Positions 28,323-36,963 of a stretch of DNA of 64,000 nt are shown here, piece by piece (the first letter of the stretch is position 1; each line of letters starts with the position of its first letter). The stretch comes from Scardovia inopinata JCM 12537 (GTDB lineage: Bacteria > Actinomycetota > Actinomycetes > Actinomycetales > Bifidobacteriaceae), in NCBI RefSeq assembly GCF_001042695.1, contig NZ_AP012334.1:806001-870000 (forward strand), given 5' to 3'. A model generated the notes under the pieces. The model searched no databases, had not been told where the DNA came from, and saw only the letters and a program-made list of their open reading frames with translations. Both the position numbers and the translations under genes were made by a program.

Positions 28323-29432
28323 TCAGCCGTTTACGCGGTCAATTCCTGCCTGCACATCAGCCAGGACTGAATCCCAGGAGTTGATAAACTGAGCAACACC
28401 GTCTGCCTCGAGCTTATCGGTGACATCTTTAATGTTGATGCCCAAAGCAGCAAGCTGCTCCATGACCTTATGGCTCTCCTCATAAGTTCCAGCAATGGAA
28501 GGAGCACCATCACCCTGCTCGGCAAGAGCGTTGAGGGTCTTTTCAGGCATGGTGTTGACCACGTCAGGAGCGACCAGTTCATCTACATACTTGCAGGGGG
28601 AATAAGCAGCATTCTTGGTGCCGGTAGAAGCCCAGAGAGGACGCTGACGCTTGGCACCCTTGGCTTCAAGGGCAGCCCAACGAGGATCTTCAGCAAACTT
28701 CTTTTCGAAGAGCTCATAAGCCAGGCGGGCATTAGCAACTGCAGCCTTGCCTTCCAGAGCCTTAGCTTCAGCAGAGCCGTTGGCTTCCAGGAGTTTGTCT
28801 ACAGCGGTATCGACACGGGAAACAAAGAAGGAAGCAACAGAACCAATATGCTTGAGGTCATGGCCATTAGCATCGGCCTGGGCAATACCTTCAATAAAGG
28901 CGTCAATAACCTTCTCATACCGTTCCAGGGAGAAGATCAGGGTGACGTTGACGGAAATACCCTTAGCCAGGGTAGCAGTGATTGCGGGCAGACCTTCGAG
29001 GGTTGCGGGAATCTTGATCATGGCGTTGGGGCGGTCAACCTTCTTCCACAGCTGCTCAGCCTGCTCTTCAGTTTTTTCAGTTTCATGAGCAAGACGAGGA
29101 TCAACTTCAATGGAGACACGTCCGTCGACATAGTCGGTGGATTCAGCAATCTCGCGGAAGATATCAGTTGCATTGCGGACATCGGTAGTTGTCAGTTCGC
29201 GGACAGCATCTTCCACGTTCACCTTGCCCAACTGCTTGAGCTGCTCATCGTAAGGTCCAACTTCGTGCAGGGCCTTGGCGAAAATGGAAGGATTGGTGGT
29301 CACACCAACAACGTTCTTGGTGGCAATGAGCTCCTGCAGACTTCCGGATTCAATGCGGGAACGGCTCAAATCGTCGAGCCAGATGGAAACACCAGAATCA
29401 CTGGTCTTTTGGGTATGTACATTTTCTGCCAT
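28323..29432 (-). CDS. tal: Transaldolase
   Basis: It transfers dihydroxyacetone units between sugar phosphates in the non-oxidative pentose route, part of the bifid shunt. The Schiff-base Lys is in AMIKIPATLEGL near residue 138, and GISVNVTLIFSLERY follows. The 369-residue length fits the actinobacterial type. The ATG has an AAAGGAG site. It lies 125 bp downstream of tkt on the same strand, with a hairpin between them. Confidence 0.96.
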   Translation of the reverse strand: MAENVHTQKTSDSGVSIWLDDLSRSRIESGSLQELIATKNVVGVTTNPSIFAKALHEVGPYDEQLKQLGKVNVEDAVRELTTTDVRNATDIFREIAESTDYVDGRVSIEVDPRLAHETEKTEEQAEQLWKKVDRPNAMIKIPATLEGLPAITATLAKGISVNVTLIFSLERYEKVIDAFIEGIAQADANGHDLKHIGSVASFFVSRVDTAVDKLLEANGSAEAKALEGKAAVANARLAYELFEKKFAEDPRWAALEAKGAKRQRPLWASTGTKNAAYSPCKYVDELVAPDVVNTMPEKTLNALAEQGDGAPSIAGTYEESHKVMEQLAALGINIKDVTDKLEADGVAQFINSWDSVLADVQAGIDRVNG

Positions 29433-29511
29433 TGAATAACTCCTTTTGGTAATTGTGGGCAGTTAGGGCGCGAGCCCTAAAACTTATCTATAAAACTGTA
29501 CTGGTGAATGA

Positions 29512-29537
29512 AATCTGTACTGTAAAGGGTACAGATT
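29512..29537 (-). terminator. Hairpin between tkt and tal
   Basis: AATCTGTAC and GTACAGATT form a 9-bp perfect stem with an 8-nt loop, 20 bp after the tkt stop on the minus strand. The tract that follows (TTCATTC) is poor in T, so it could be a weak terminator or mRNA-stabilising hairpin that sets the tkt:tal ratio. Confidence 0.45.
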
Positions 29538-29557
29538 CAAACAGGTATAGGCCAGGG

Positions 29558-31654
29558 TTAGGCGCGAGCCTGAGCCAGGGACTCCTTGGCAGCCTCAACA
29601 AGGTGCTCAGGAGTAATGCCCAGAGCCTTCATGTTGTCCTGTCCGTTACCCTGCAGGCCAAACTGTTCGATAGAAACAGCCTTGCCATATGTACCCAGAT
29701 ACTTGTACCAGGGCATAGCCAGACCTGCTTCGATAGATACGCGGGCTTTAACAGCTGCAGGCAGGACGGATTCCTTATAGTCCTCATCCTGCTCTTCAAA
29801 CCATTCCAAGCTGGGAGCAGATACTACGCGGGCCTTGATTCCCTCATCGGCCAGGGTCTTAGCAGCAGCAACCGCATGCTGAACCTCAGAACCGGTAGCC
29901 ATAAGGATGACATCGGGAGTTCCCTCCGTGTCAACCAGAACATAAGCACCGCGGCGAACGCCGTCCTTAGCCTTATCCTTGGTTTCAGCCAGGGTTGGAA
30001 CCCCTTGACGGGTCAGGATAAGAGCAGTGGGATGGGTATCTTCCTTCTCGAAGGTGTAGCGGTAAGCTTCAGCTGTCTCGTACTGATCTGCTGGACGAAC
30101 CACATCAAGCTGAGGAATGGCCCGCATAGCGGTCAGATGTTCAATAGGCTGATGGGTAGGACCATCTTCGCCCAGAGCCACAGAATCGTGAGTCCACACA
30201 TAAATATTAGGAACATTCATCAGGGCAGCAAGACGAACAGCAGGACGTTCGTAGTCGGCGAACTGGAAGAAGGTACCGTTGAAAACCCGGGTATCGGAAT
30301 CGAGGAGGATGCCGTTGGTGATAGCACCCATAGCAAATTCGCGAACACCAAAGTGAAGAATGCGGCCGCCCTCGGAAACGTTAGGCCAGGTCTTGGTGGC
30401 AAAGGCAGAGGGAGCAAAGGAGTCTGCACCCTTGATCACGGTGTTGTTGGAGCCGCCTAGATCAGCAGAACCACCCCAGAGTTCAGGCATAACAGGAGCC
30501 AAAGCGTTGATTACGGCGCCGGAAGCTTTACGGGTCGCTACGGAAGAGCCTACCTCAAATGTTGCTTCCAGGTCATCAATGGCCTTGTCGAACTCTTCAG
30601 GAAGCTTTCCTTCATGAATACGGTCATGAAGAGCAGCCTTATCGGGATTTGCCTGCTTCCAGGCCTGATACTTCTTATCCCACTCTTCATGAGCCTTGCG
30701 GCCACGGTCAGCAACCTTGCGTGCATGATCCAGAGCTTCCTGGTCAATCTGGAAGGATTGCTTTGGATCATAACCCAAAGCTTCCTTCAGACCTGCAACG
30801 GCTTCGGCACCGAGCTTAGAGCCATGAGCGGATTCGTTGTTGGTCTTTCCCGGTGTAGGCCAGGCCATGAGGGTATCTACCTTAATGAACTTTGGCCTGT
30901 CAGTGACCTGCTCAGCCTTTTCCAGGACCCGGGCAAAGCCTTCAGCGTCTTCCTTGTAAGAACCGTCAGGCTGGACGAAACTGAATTCATCGGTATACCA
31001 TCCATAGGCCTTGTAGCGTTCCAGAACATCTTCGGCAAAGGAGATCTTGCTGTCGCCCTCAATCTGAATATGGTTGGCATCGAAAATAACAGTCAGGTTG
31101 CCCAACTTTTGGTTGCCCGCCAGGGAGCTGGCCTCGCTGGAAACACCTTCCTCAACGTCACCCTCACCGCAGATCACCCAGATTTTGTGGTCGAAGGGAG
31201 AAGTACCTGCAGGAGCGTCAGGATCCAGCAGGTTCCTCTGGAAACGCTGGCCGTAAGCGAAACCAACAGCGGTTGCTACGCCTTGACCCAGAGGGCCTGT
31301 CGTGACTTCAATACCAGGGGTCAGACCATACTCCGGATGTCCGGGAGTGATGCTGTCCATGGTGCGGAAATGCTCAAGATCGTCCAAAGTCAACTGGTAA
31401 CCGGAAAAATAGAGCTGAATATATTGAGTCAGTGAAGCGTGTCCGCCCGACAAGATGAATCTGTCGCGGCCTTCCCACTGTGGATCGTTAGGATCATGCT
31501 TCATAAACTTCTGATACAAAGTGTAAGCGATAGGGGCCAAAGAAATAGGGGATCCGGGATGTCCGTGTCCTGCCTTTTCTACGGCGTCAGCGGCGAGAAC
31601 TTTTGCGAGTTTCACGGCCCGCTCGTCCAAGTCAGTCCATTCAAAATCGACCAT
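29558..31654 (-). CDS. tkt: Transketolase
   Basis: The thiamine diphosphate enzyme moves two-carbon units between sugar phosphates and is central to the bifid shunt with tal and phosphoketolase. The 698 residues show the TPP motif GEGDVEEGVSSEASSLAGN near residue 160, HGHPGSP near the N-terminus (His for substrate) and the transketolase motif GEDGPTHQPIEHL near residue 490. The ATG follows GGAAGGAAAG. A near-consensus promoter lies upstream. Confidence 0.97.
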   Translation of the reverse strand: MVDFEWTDLDERAVKLAKVLAADAVEKAGHGHPGSPISLAPIAYTLYQKFMKHDPNDPQWEGRDRFILSGGHASLTQYIQLYFSGYQLTLDDLEHFRTMDSITPGHPEYGLTPGIEVTTGPLGQGVATAVGFAYGQRFQRNLLDPDAPAGTSPFDHKIWVICGEGDVEEGVSSEASSLAGNQKLGNLTVIFDANHIQIEGDSKISFAEDVLERYKAYGWYTDEFSFVQPDGSYKEDAEGFARVLEKAEQVTDRPKFIKVDTLMAWPTPGKTNNESAHGSKLGAEAVAGLKEALGYDPKQSFQIDQEALDHARKVADRGRKAHEEWDKKYQAWKQANPDKAALHDRIHEGKLPEEFDKAIDDLEATFEVGSSVATRKASGAVINALAPVMPELWGGSADLGGSNNTVIKGADSFAPSAFATKTWPNVSEGGRILHFGVREFAMGAITNGILLDSDTRVFNGTFFQFADYERPAVRLAALMNVPNIYVWTHDSVALGEDGPTHQPIEHLTAMRAIPQLDVVRPADQYETAEAYRYTFEKEDTHPTALILTRQGVPTLAETKDKAKDGVRRGAYVLVDTEGTPDVILMATGSEVQHAVAAAKTLADEGIKARVVSAPSLEWFEEQDEDYKESVLPAAVKARVSIEAGLAMPWYKYLGTYGKAVSIEQFGLQGNGQDNMKALGITPEHLVEAAKESLAQARA

Positions 31655-31723
31655 AAGTGATCAACTTTCCTTCCAATTGGTTATGGCATGAACGTCTGCG
31701 CGTTCCATGCCTGTGACCCTTCA

Positions 31724-31752
31724 ATACTATAAGCGATTACAGACCATTTCAA
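31724..31752 (-). promoter_or_regulatory. Strong sigma-70 promoter of tkt
   Basis: Read on the minus strand: TTGAAA, 17 nt, TAGTAT. The -10 box ends 70 nt before the tkt ATG. Good fit to the housekeeping consensus. Confidence 0.7.
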
Positions 31753-31804
31753 GGGGTAGTGTTGGCTTTCTTTTTTCGTTGGGAGCAAGAAAAGAAGGAG
31801 AAAA

Positions 31805-31831
31805 TTAGCAGTCGTAAGCAAGGAGTGCTAG
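31805..31831. promoter_or_regulatory. CIRCE-like operator (HrcA binding site) of hrcA
   Basis: TTAGCAGTC, 9 nt, GAGTGCTAG. The CIRCE consensus is TTAGCACTC-N9-GAGTGCTAA, so this has one change in each half and correct spacing. It lies 87 bp before the hrcA start. HrcA is expected to repress its own operon from here and release it under heat stress. Confidence 0.85.
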
Positions 31832-31849
31832 AACTAAAGGAGAAACTAC

Positions 31850-31939
31850 ATGTGGTTCATTAATGAATCATCGAATGAGCCATCGAATGAATCATCGCGA
31901 GGCAGAAAGGATCTTATATGGCCCAAGAAAGGCGGATGA
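31850..31939 (+). CDS. Putative 29-residue leader ORF of hrcA
   Basis: This small frame starts with ATG 7 nt after a perfect AAAGGAG ribosome site and ends 19 bp inside hrcA in another frame. The product would read MWFINESSNEPSNESS and continue with a basic tail (RGRKDLIWPKKGG). The NESS part comes from a 12-bp unit repeated three times. Its strong ribosome site is better placed than that of hrcA, which suggests it is translated and coupled to hrcA. No family is recognised, and it could be only a by-product of the repeat. Confidence 0.4.
   Translation: MWFINESSNEPSNESSRGRKDLIWPKKGG
31862..31897. repeat. Three tandem copies of a 12-bp unit
   Basis: AATGAATCATCG occurs at 31862 and 31886, with a variant AATGAGCCATCG between them. 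The repeat lies between the CIRCE site and the hrcA start, inside the putative leader ORF. Confidence 0.8.
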
Positions 31940-33081
31940 AAATTCTGCAGGCTGTGGTGGAGGACTATATCCGCACCCAGGAGCCAGTCAGTTCTTCCGG
32001 CGTTGCCTCCCGCCACCATATTGCCGTCAGCTCTGCCACTGTTCGTAATGACATGGCAAGTCTGGAAGATGAAGGCTACCTGATCAAACCTCATACCTCA
32101 GCCGGCCGCATCCCCTCAGAGAAAGGGTACCGGTATTTTGTTGACCAGCTTTCTACCATTGTTCCCCTGTCCCGTCCGCAGAGGAGGGCAATCGAAGACT
32201 TTCTTAAGGGGTCTGTCAGCATAGATGATGTTCTCCACCGGTCAGCCCGTCTGCTAGCTCAGATTACTGGCCAAGTAGCCGTTGTTGCCACTCCAGCCAT
32301 TACCCGGTCCAGCCTTCGCCGATGTGAGTTTATCCGCCTGGGAACAGATACTATATTGACTGTTATCATCACCGATACCGGAGGAGTAGAACAGAGAACC
32401 CTAACTAGTTCATTGGCTCGCCGGGATGATTTTCTTTCCTGTTTGACTCAGGTGGTGAACTCATACTGCTGTAATCTCTCCCTGAGACACTCCGCTCAGG
32501 CTCTTCAGGTCCACCAGCAGATTATTCTGCGTGACTGCCTGCAGGCTATGGATCCGAAAGACCCTGCAGACATCCGCCGACTGTCCGCCGCAGTCAGGGA
32601 CTGCATTTCTCACCTTGTTTCTATTTTTGAGGATCTGGCGCATGATAGCGAATCCTATTCCTTGTATACCACAGGAGCGGCTCAGCTGGCGCATGAAAGA
32701 CACAGTCAGGTGGAAAATATTGCTTCCCTTTTAGACGCGCTGGAAGAGCAGATTGTCATTATGCATCTGATGGATAATCTGGCTGCCGCAGCCCAGGAAT
32801 CCGGGGGCACGGGAGTGGGAGTTGCCATTGGGTCGGAAACGCATTCGCCTGAGTTGCTGCATACGGCTATTGTGACAGCAGGCTACGGGCTTGCTCACCC
32901 TGACTCTGATTCTCTGAACCCGGATTATCCTTCTGCTTCCGATCAGGATAAGATCGACGAGCATGACTCCATTGCCTTTGTCGGCTCGATTGGTCCTACT
33001 CATATGGATTACCGCATGACCATGTCGGCTGTTCAGGCTGTGGCCCAGTATTTAACCCGCTACCTCACCGACAGGAGCTGA
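31918..33081 (+). CDS. hrcA: Heat-inducible transcription repressor HrcA
   Basis: HrcA represses chaperone genes by binding CIRCE; GroEL keeps it active. The N-terminal winged helix holds RRMKILQAVVEDYIRTQEPV and SSATVRNDMASLEDEGYL (residues ~5-60), with SAGRIPSEKGYRYFVD after it. The middle and C-terminal dimer domain shows the GSIGPTHMDYRMTMSAVQ end motif. At 387 residues it is slightly longer than usual (~350-370); Ser/Asp-rich inserts lie near residue 330. The CIRCE operator is 87 bp upstream and dnaJ 114 bp downstream. Confidence 0.95.
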   Translation: MAQERRMKILQAVVEDYIRTQEPVSSSGVASRHHIAVSSATVRNDMASLEDEGYLIKPHTSAGRIPSEKGYRYFVDQLSTIVPLSRPQRRAIEDFLKGSVSIDDVLHRSARLLAQITGQVAVVATPAITRSSLRRCEFIRLGTDTILTVIITDTGGVEQRTLTSSLARRDDFLSCLTQVVNSYCCNLSLRHSAQALQVHQQIILRDCLQAMDPKDPADIRRLSAAVRDCISHLVSIFEDLAHDSESYSLYTTGAAQLAHERHSQVENIASLLDALEEQIVIMHLMDNLAAAAQESGGTGVGVAIGSETHSPELLHTAIVTAGYGLAHPDSDSLNPDYPSASDQDKIDEHDSIAFVGSIGPTHMDYRMTMSAVQAVAQYLTRYLTDRS

Positions 33082-33195
33082 GACTGTGCACAAGCAGTGA
33101 GGGAGTGCCGGCAGGCGGGCAAACACACAGGTAGACAGGTAAGAACATAGGGTCCTTGTGGCACAATAGGGCAAATACATTTGAGGAGTTTTACA

Positions 33196-34344
33196 GTGAC
33201 AGATTATTACAAGGTTTTGGGGGTAGATCGTTCTGCCAGCCAGGATGAGATTAAGAAGGCATATCGCAAGATGAGCCGCAAGTATCATCCTGACATTGCC
33301 GGTCAGGAGTTTGAAGAGAAATTCAAAGAGGTTAATACGGCTTACGAAGTTCTGTCTGATACAGACAAACGGCAGATGTATGATCAAGGGGTTGACCCTC
33401 TGAATCCTCAGACAGGCTATTCTTCTTCTGCCGGAGGATTCGATGACATGTCCGACATTTTCAGCACCTTCTTTGGGGGAGCTTTTGGATCTGCGGGTTC
33501 TTCAGGCCCTATACCTAGAACTCAGCCAGGTCGGGATTCCCTGACATCTGTTGCTATTGACCTGGAGAAAGCTGTCTTTGGCGGTGTTCAGAATGTCGAT
33601 ATTCGCACCTGGTCTGTTTGCCCGGACTGTTCAGGATCCGGAACTGCCGACGGGGCTGAGCCGGTGACATGTCCCCAGTGTCATGGGAGCGGAAACGTCC
33701 AGACTGTCCGACGGACCCTCCTGGGACAGATGGTTTCTACTCAACCGTGTGATCGCTGCCAGGGGCATGGAACAATCATTGAAAATCCTTGCCATACATG
33801 TAACGGCCACGGACGTGTTCGCATTCAGAGGACTGTAGGGGTCAATATTCCCGCTGGAGTGAAAGATGAGACCCGCCTGCGTCTGTCTGGCCAAGGGGAA
33901 GTGGGAGAAGGCGGCGGCCCTGCCGGAGACTTGTATGTTGATATCAGTATTAAGCCCGATAAACGCTTTACCCGCCGTGATGATGACCTGCATTGCTGGA
34001 TTACTGTCCCTATGACTTGGGCTGTTCTGGGTCATGAAACCAGTATTGATACTTTTGATGGGCCTCAAACTGTTCACATTCCTGCAGGATCTCAACAGGA
34101 ATCAACCATTTCCCTAGACAATCTAGGAGTCACTAATCTGAAAGATTCCGGTAAAAGAGGAAAAATCATCGTTCACTTAATGATTTCCATTCCCAACGGC
34201 CTGGACTCCGCCCAGAAGAAATTGATGGAGGACTTTGCCCGTAAACAGAAAGACGACGATTATAGTCCCAGCCAGTCTTCACAGCCCCGGGGAAAAGAGC
34301 AAAAAGGTTTCTTTGACAGATTGCGGCACGCTTTTTCCGCCTAA
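33196..34344 (+). CDS. dnaJ: Chaperone protein DnaJ
   Basis: DnaJ delivers unfolded proteins to DnaK and stimulates its ATPase. The J domain contains YHPDIAG (HPD motif), followed by a Gly/Phe-rich linker. Four zinc-binding repeats are present: [32 protein letters not shown]. The C-terminal substrate domain follows. I chose the GTG at 33196 (382 residues, [10 protein letters not shown]) with GAGGAG upstream; an in-frame TTG at 33181 overlaps that site. This is the hrcA-linked dnaJ2-type copy of Actinobacteria; dnaK and grpE are not in the window. Confidence 0.95.
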   Translation: MTDYYKVLGVDRSASQDEIKKAYRKMSRKYHPDIAGQEFEEKFKEVNTAYEVLSDTDKRQMYDQGVDPLNPQTGYSSSAGGFDDMSDIFSTFFGGAFGSAGSSGPIPRTQPGRDSLTSVAIDLEKAVFGGVQNVDIRTWSVCPDCSGSGTADGAEPVTCPQCHGSGNVQTVRRTLLGQMVSTQPCDRCQGHGTIIENPCHTCNGHGRVRIQRTVGVNIPAGVKDETRLRLSGQGEVGEGGGPAGDLYVDISIKPDKRFTRRDDDLHCWITVPMTWAVLGHETSIDTFDGPQTVHIPAGSQQESTISLDNLGVTNLKDSGKRGKIIVHLMISIPNGLDSAQKKLMEDFARKQKDDDYSPSQSSQPRGKEQKGFFDRLRHAFSA

Positions 34345-34393
34345 AAAATATAAAGATATTTTATGTAAAAATTCTATCGTAGAGAATCGTAAT

Positions 34394-35212
34394 CTATCTG
34401 AGCAAAGACCGGCACATTGCCCTGTACTGACTGACATACCCACCGCCAAAGAAAACGCAATGGCCGGCAATGGGGTAGAGCTGCCAGAGAGTAACCCGAT
34501 CCGCATACCCCTTTTTCAAGGGGTGAATGCTGTGGTACCCATCCAGAATATTGTCCATATAGCTCATACCAAAAAGCTGGAGCATAGCCAGGTCTTCTTC
34601 CCTGTGCCCTCCGTGAGCGGCTGGATCAATTAAGACTGCCTGCGAGTCCTCGAGCGGTGAGCCGTCAGCACCCGTTCTGGTCCACATAACATTGCCGCTC
34701 CACAAATCCCCGTGAACCCTGGCTGCCTTATCGTCAGCGGCTGGTCCCAACAAATCAGGCAGGGCTTCTATCAGCTCTTGGGTCAAATCCATATCCGACT
34801 GGTTAAGTATTCCTCTTTGCATTCCCAGCCGAACCATGGGGTAAAGTCTGCCCTGACTCAGGTAGGTAACAGGGTCAGTCCAAGTTCCCGTGTCCATGGG
34901 GACAGGGTCCTGCAAAGGACCGAAGTAACAGGTTCCCTGATAGTCGTCGGGCGGGCAGCCAAAGCAGGAAGCGCCACTGTCATGGAGGTGGGCAAGGCTG
35001 CGGCCAAAAGCATAGGCCCCACTGGCCGTGGGAGAAGCAGGGTTGATTCGCTCAATATCAAGATAATCTTTTCCCCAGGAATCTACCGATACGACCCTGG
35101 GTCCCCCCTGAGCCTGGGCCTGAGCCAGCCACAAAAGGCCTTTTGCCTCACACTCAAAGAAACCGTCGGGTGCAAATCCCCGTGATTTACGGTGCAGAGC
35201 AAACTGACTCAT
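34394..35212 (-). CDS. Fructosamine kinase family protein
   Basis: A 272-residue member of the fructosamine-3-kinase/aminoglycoside phosphotransferase superfamily. The catalytic loop VHGDLWSGNVMW (HGD plus N) and the metal Asp in VLIDPAAHGGHREEDLAM are the fructosamine kinase signatures. Such enzymes phosphorylate sugars attached to amines so that the adduct breaks down. Ligand and role in this organism are unknown. It converges with dnaJ (49-bp gap that is AT-rich with a weak AAAATAT/ATATTTT stem) and lies 92 bp after the PAC2 gene. Confidence 0.88.
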   Translation of the reverse strand: MSQFALHRKSRGFAPDGFFECEAKGLLWLAQAQAQGGPRVVSVDSWGKDYLDIERINPASPTASGAYAFGRSLAHLHDSGASCFGCPPDDYQGTCYFGPLQDPVPMDTGTWTDPVTYLSQGRLYPMVRLGMQRGILNQSDMDLTQELIEALPDLLGPAADDKAARVHGDLWSGNVMWTRTGADGSPLEDSQAVLIDPAAHGGHREEDLAMLQLFGMSYMDNILDGYHSIHPLKKGYADRVTLWQLYPIAGHCVFFGGGYVSQYRAMCRSLLR

Positions 35213-35304
35213 CTTAACCTCCTGAGATAGTGATAATGCTCAGCACTGCCGGCACGGAGCATCCTTTGTTGTCTCTTTCTATTATGCACCACCAATATCC
35301 CAGA

Positions 35305-36225
35305 TCAGGAAAAACCAGGATTAGACCCGCTATCAGGTACTGAGCCGGGGGAGGGGCTGTCGGGGGAATCCAGAGACTTCAGAAAGTTTTCCGTTTCTCT
35401 GATCAGTTGATTGGACAGAGCTGGGGGAAGAACTGTTTCTTCTGTTTCTTCCGTATCCGCTATCTTCTCCAGACGATGAACGTAATGATTCAGATCATCA
35501 TTGTAAACCAGAAGGGTATCTGCCGATTGTTTCCACTGCCTGGATCTCTGAGGCAGATTTCCCAGAGGAAGATCTGTTCCCAGATGATGCGACAGGGCTT
35601 TTACCAATGTCAGAATTGCATAGGGACAGTCATCTGCCCCGGCATATTGGGGGACGGAAACCCACAGACTTTCAGTCCTGTATCCGCTTTCTGCTGCGGT
35701 GAAATCAAGAATAGAAGGAATTCCCACAGGACCGCTGTAGGTAGTTGAAGGATCTGGTGGGAAAGCGGAGTCCTGCTCGCTGATAGGAAGGGGACGGGTA
35801 TGGGGAACATCGTTGAACATAGATCCTAAGGTGATGATTTCGTCAATCTCGTAATCATCAGCTATGCTCAGTGACTGGCGGGCAAAATCCATCCATCGAA
35901 AATTGGGCTCCGGCCCAACTTCTAAGAGCAAAGTCAGATTGTCACTGACATCTACAGTAGAAAAAGTAACTTCAGGCCAGATGATCTGTCTGCGGCCGTC
36001 CACTGTGCACATAAGAGGCCGGGTATATTGATAATCGTAATATGTGGAGCAGCAGATATGATCTACTTCCTGGACCGTCACTTCCAGAGCCTGAAGGAGG
36101 TGCCGGACGGTTCCTGAAGCCGCCTGACCGGCGTCATTCCATCCCTCGAAAGCTGCCACCAGCACGGTCCGGTGCTGGGATAAGCCGTGTCCCTTCTGGC
36201 GCAGGGGCTGCTGGGAATCTACCAT
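35305..36225 (-). CDS. PAC2 family protein (proteasome-assembly-chaperone-like)
   Basis: A 306-residue protein of the PAC2 family, related to archaeal/eukaryotic proteasome assembly chaperones. The family segment is VLVAAFEGWNDAGQAASG near residue 22, with EIITLGSMFNDVPHTRP in the middle and a GIPSILDF segment. The family is conserved in Actinobacteria, some of which have proteasomes, but function is not established. The C-terminal ~40 residues are low-complexity (Ser/Pro/Asp). It is followed on the same strand by the fructosamine kinase gene. Confidence 0.85.
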   Translation of the reverse strand: MVDSQQPLRQKGHGLSQHRTVLVAAFEGWNDAGQAASGTVRHLLQALEVTVQEVDHICCSTYYDYQYTRPLMCTVDGRRQIIWPEVTFSTVDVSDNLTLLLEVGPEPNFRWMDFARQSLSIADDYEIDEIITLGSMFNDVPHTRPLPISEQDSAFPPDPSTTYSGPVGIPSILDFTAAESGYRTESLWVSVPQYAGADDCPYAILTLVKALSHHLGTDLPLGNLPQRSRQWKQSADTLLVYNDDLNHYVHRLEKIADTEETEETVLPPALSNQLIRETENFLKSLDSPDSPSPGSVPDSGSNPGFS

Positions 36226-36359
36226 AAAAATCCTTTGTAAAAGTGGATAAAAGGTGGTGCTGGTATCAGATTAGCTCATGCAGCCTGACTACTTTTTCTT
36301 CTCAGCCCAAAGCGTGAAAGTCAGGAGCGTGAAAGAGTCCTGCGGGAACACGCCGCGAC

Positions 36360-36388
36360 TTGCGCATGTAGGGTGGACCCGTTATATT
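36360..36388 (+). promoter_or_regulatory. Promoter of the tRNA cluster
   Basis: TTGCGC, 17 nt, TATATT, ending 33 nt before tRNA-Gly. The spacing and -10 box fit a housekeeping promoter. The rest of the 196-bp gap between the PAC2 gene and the tRNAs shows nothing else clear. Confidence 0.6.
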
Positions 36389-36421
36389 TATCTCTTGTGT
36401 TCTGATGAACAAATGCAGAAT

Positions 36422-36494
36422 GCGGGCATAGCTTAGTTGGTAAAGCGCGACCTTGCCAAGGTCGAGACCGCGGGTCCGAGTCCCGTTGCCCGCT
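36422..36494 (+). tRNA. tRNA-Gly (GCC)
   Basis: Full cloverleaf: acceptor GCGGGCA/TGCCCGC, anticodon loop TTGCCAA with anticodon GCC, discriminator T, no encoded CCA. The T-loop reads TCCGAGT, not the near-universal TTC start, so base 55 is C instead of T. It is the first of four tRNA genes. Confidence 0.93.
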
Positions 36495-36520
36495 CGAGGT
36501 CTAGTAGAATTGACCGATGC

Positions 36521-36591
36521 GGTGGGTTAGCCAAGCGGTTAGGCAGCGGCCTGCAAAGCCGTATAGGCGAGTTCGACTCTCGTGCCCACCT
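36521..36591 (+). tRNA. tRNA-Cys (GCA)
   Basis: Acceptor GGTGGGT/GCCCACC, anticodon loop CTGCAAA with anticodon GCA, T-arm GCGAG TTCGACT CTCGT. 71 nt, no encoded CCA. Confidence 0.95.
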
Positions 36592-36604
36592 CTGAAAAAT
36601 TCCT

Positions 36605-36677
36605 GGGCGATTGGCGCAGCGGCTAGCGCGCTTCCCTGACACGGAAGAGGTCACAGGTTCGATTCCTGTATCGCCCA
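36605..36677 (+). tRNA. tRNA-Val (GAC)
   Basis: Acceptor GGGCGAT/ATCGCCC, anticodon loop CTGACAC with anticodon GAC, T-arm ACAGG TTCGATT CCTGT. Almost identical to the next tRNA-Val. Confidence 0.95.
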
Positions 36678-36734
36678 CTCTCTAGTGAATCATCTCTAGA
36701 TCATCTCTAGTGAATGAATAATAAATAAAATACC

Positions 36735-36807
36735 GGGCGATTGGCGCAGCGGCTAGCGCGCTTCCTTCACACGGAAGAGGCCATAGGTTCGATTCCTATA
36801 TCGCCCA
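36735..36807 (+). tRNA. tRNA-Val (CAC)
   Basis: Acceptor GGGCGAT/ATCGCCC, anticodon loop TTCACAC with anticodon CAC, T-arm ATAGG TTCGATT CCTAT. It differs from the GAC copy only at a few positions, two of which are in the anticodon and two a compensated T-stem pair, so it looks like a tandem duplicate with a new anticodon. The 57-bp spacer has repeated ATCTCTAG words. Confidence 0.95.
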
Positions 36808-36963
36808 CAAAAGCCCTGTATTCGTTGTATGTTTTATTGTCTTTTATTGTCTTGGTGGTTTTCTTAATTTTTTCCTTGTCCCTATCCCACCATAATCTAC
36901 TAAAGTCATATAAGTCCATGATCCGCACCAGTAACGCGGTATCCTGAAAGTAAAGGACATGCG

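Noticed and set aside
28470-29435. Open frame of 321 codons opposite transaldolase
   Set aside because: It is antisense to a clear, conserved gene and has no family features; codon bias of tal leaves the opposite strand open.
29453-30460. Open frame of 335 codons opposite transketolase
   Set aside because: Shadow of a strongly biased highly expressed gene.
36433-36678. Small minus-strand frame across three tRNA genes (DTGIEPVTSSV-like product)
   Set aside because: This is a well-known spurious translation of the antisense strand of tRNAs; a similar one lies at 36767-36976.
36808-36963. T-box riboswitch before thrS
   Set aside because: The gap is T-rich, but no conserved T-box sequence or specifier-loop-like structure is visible.
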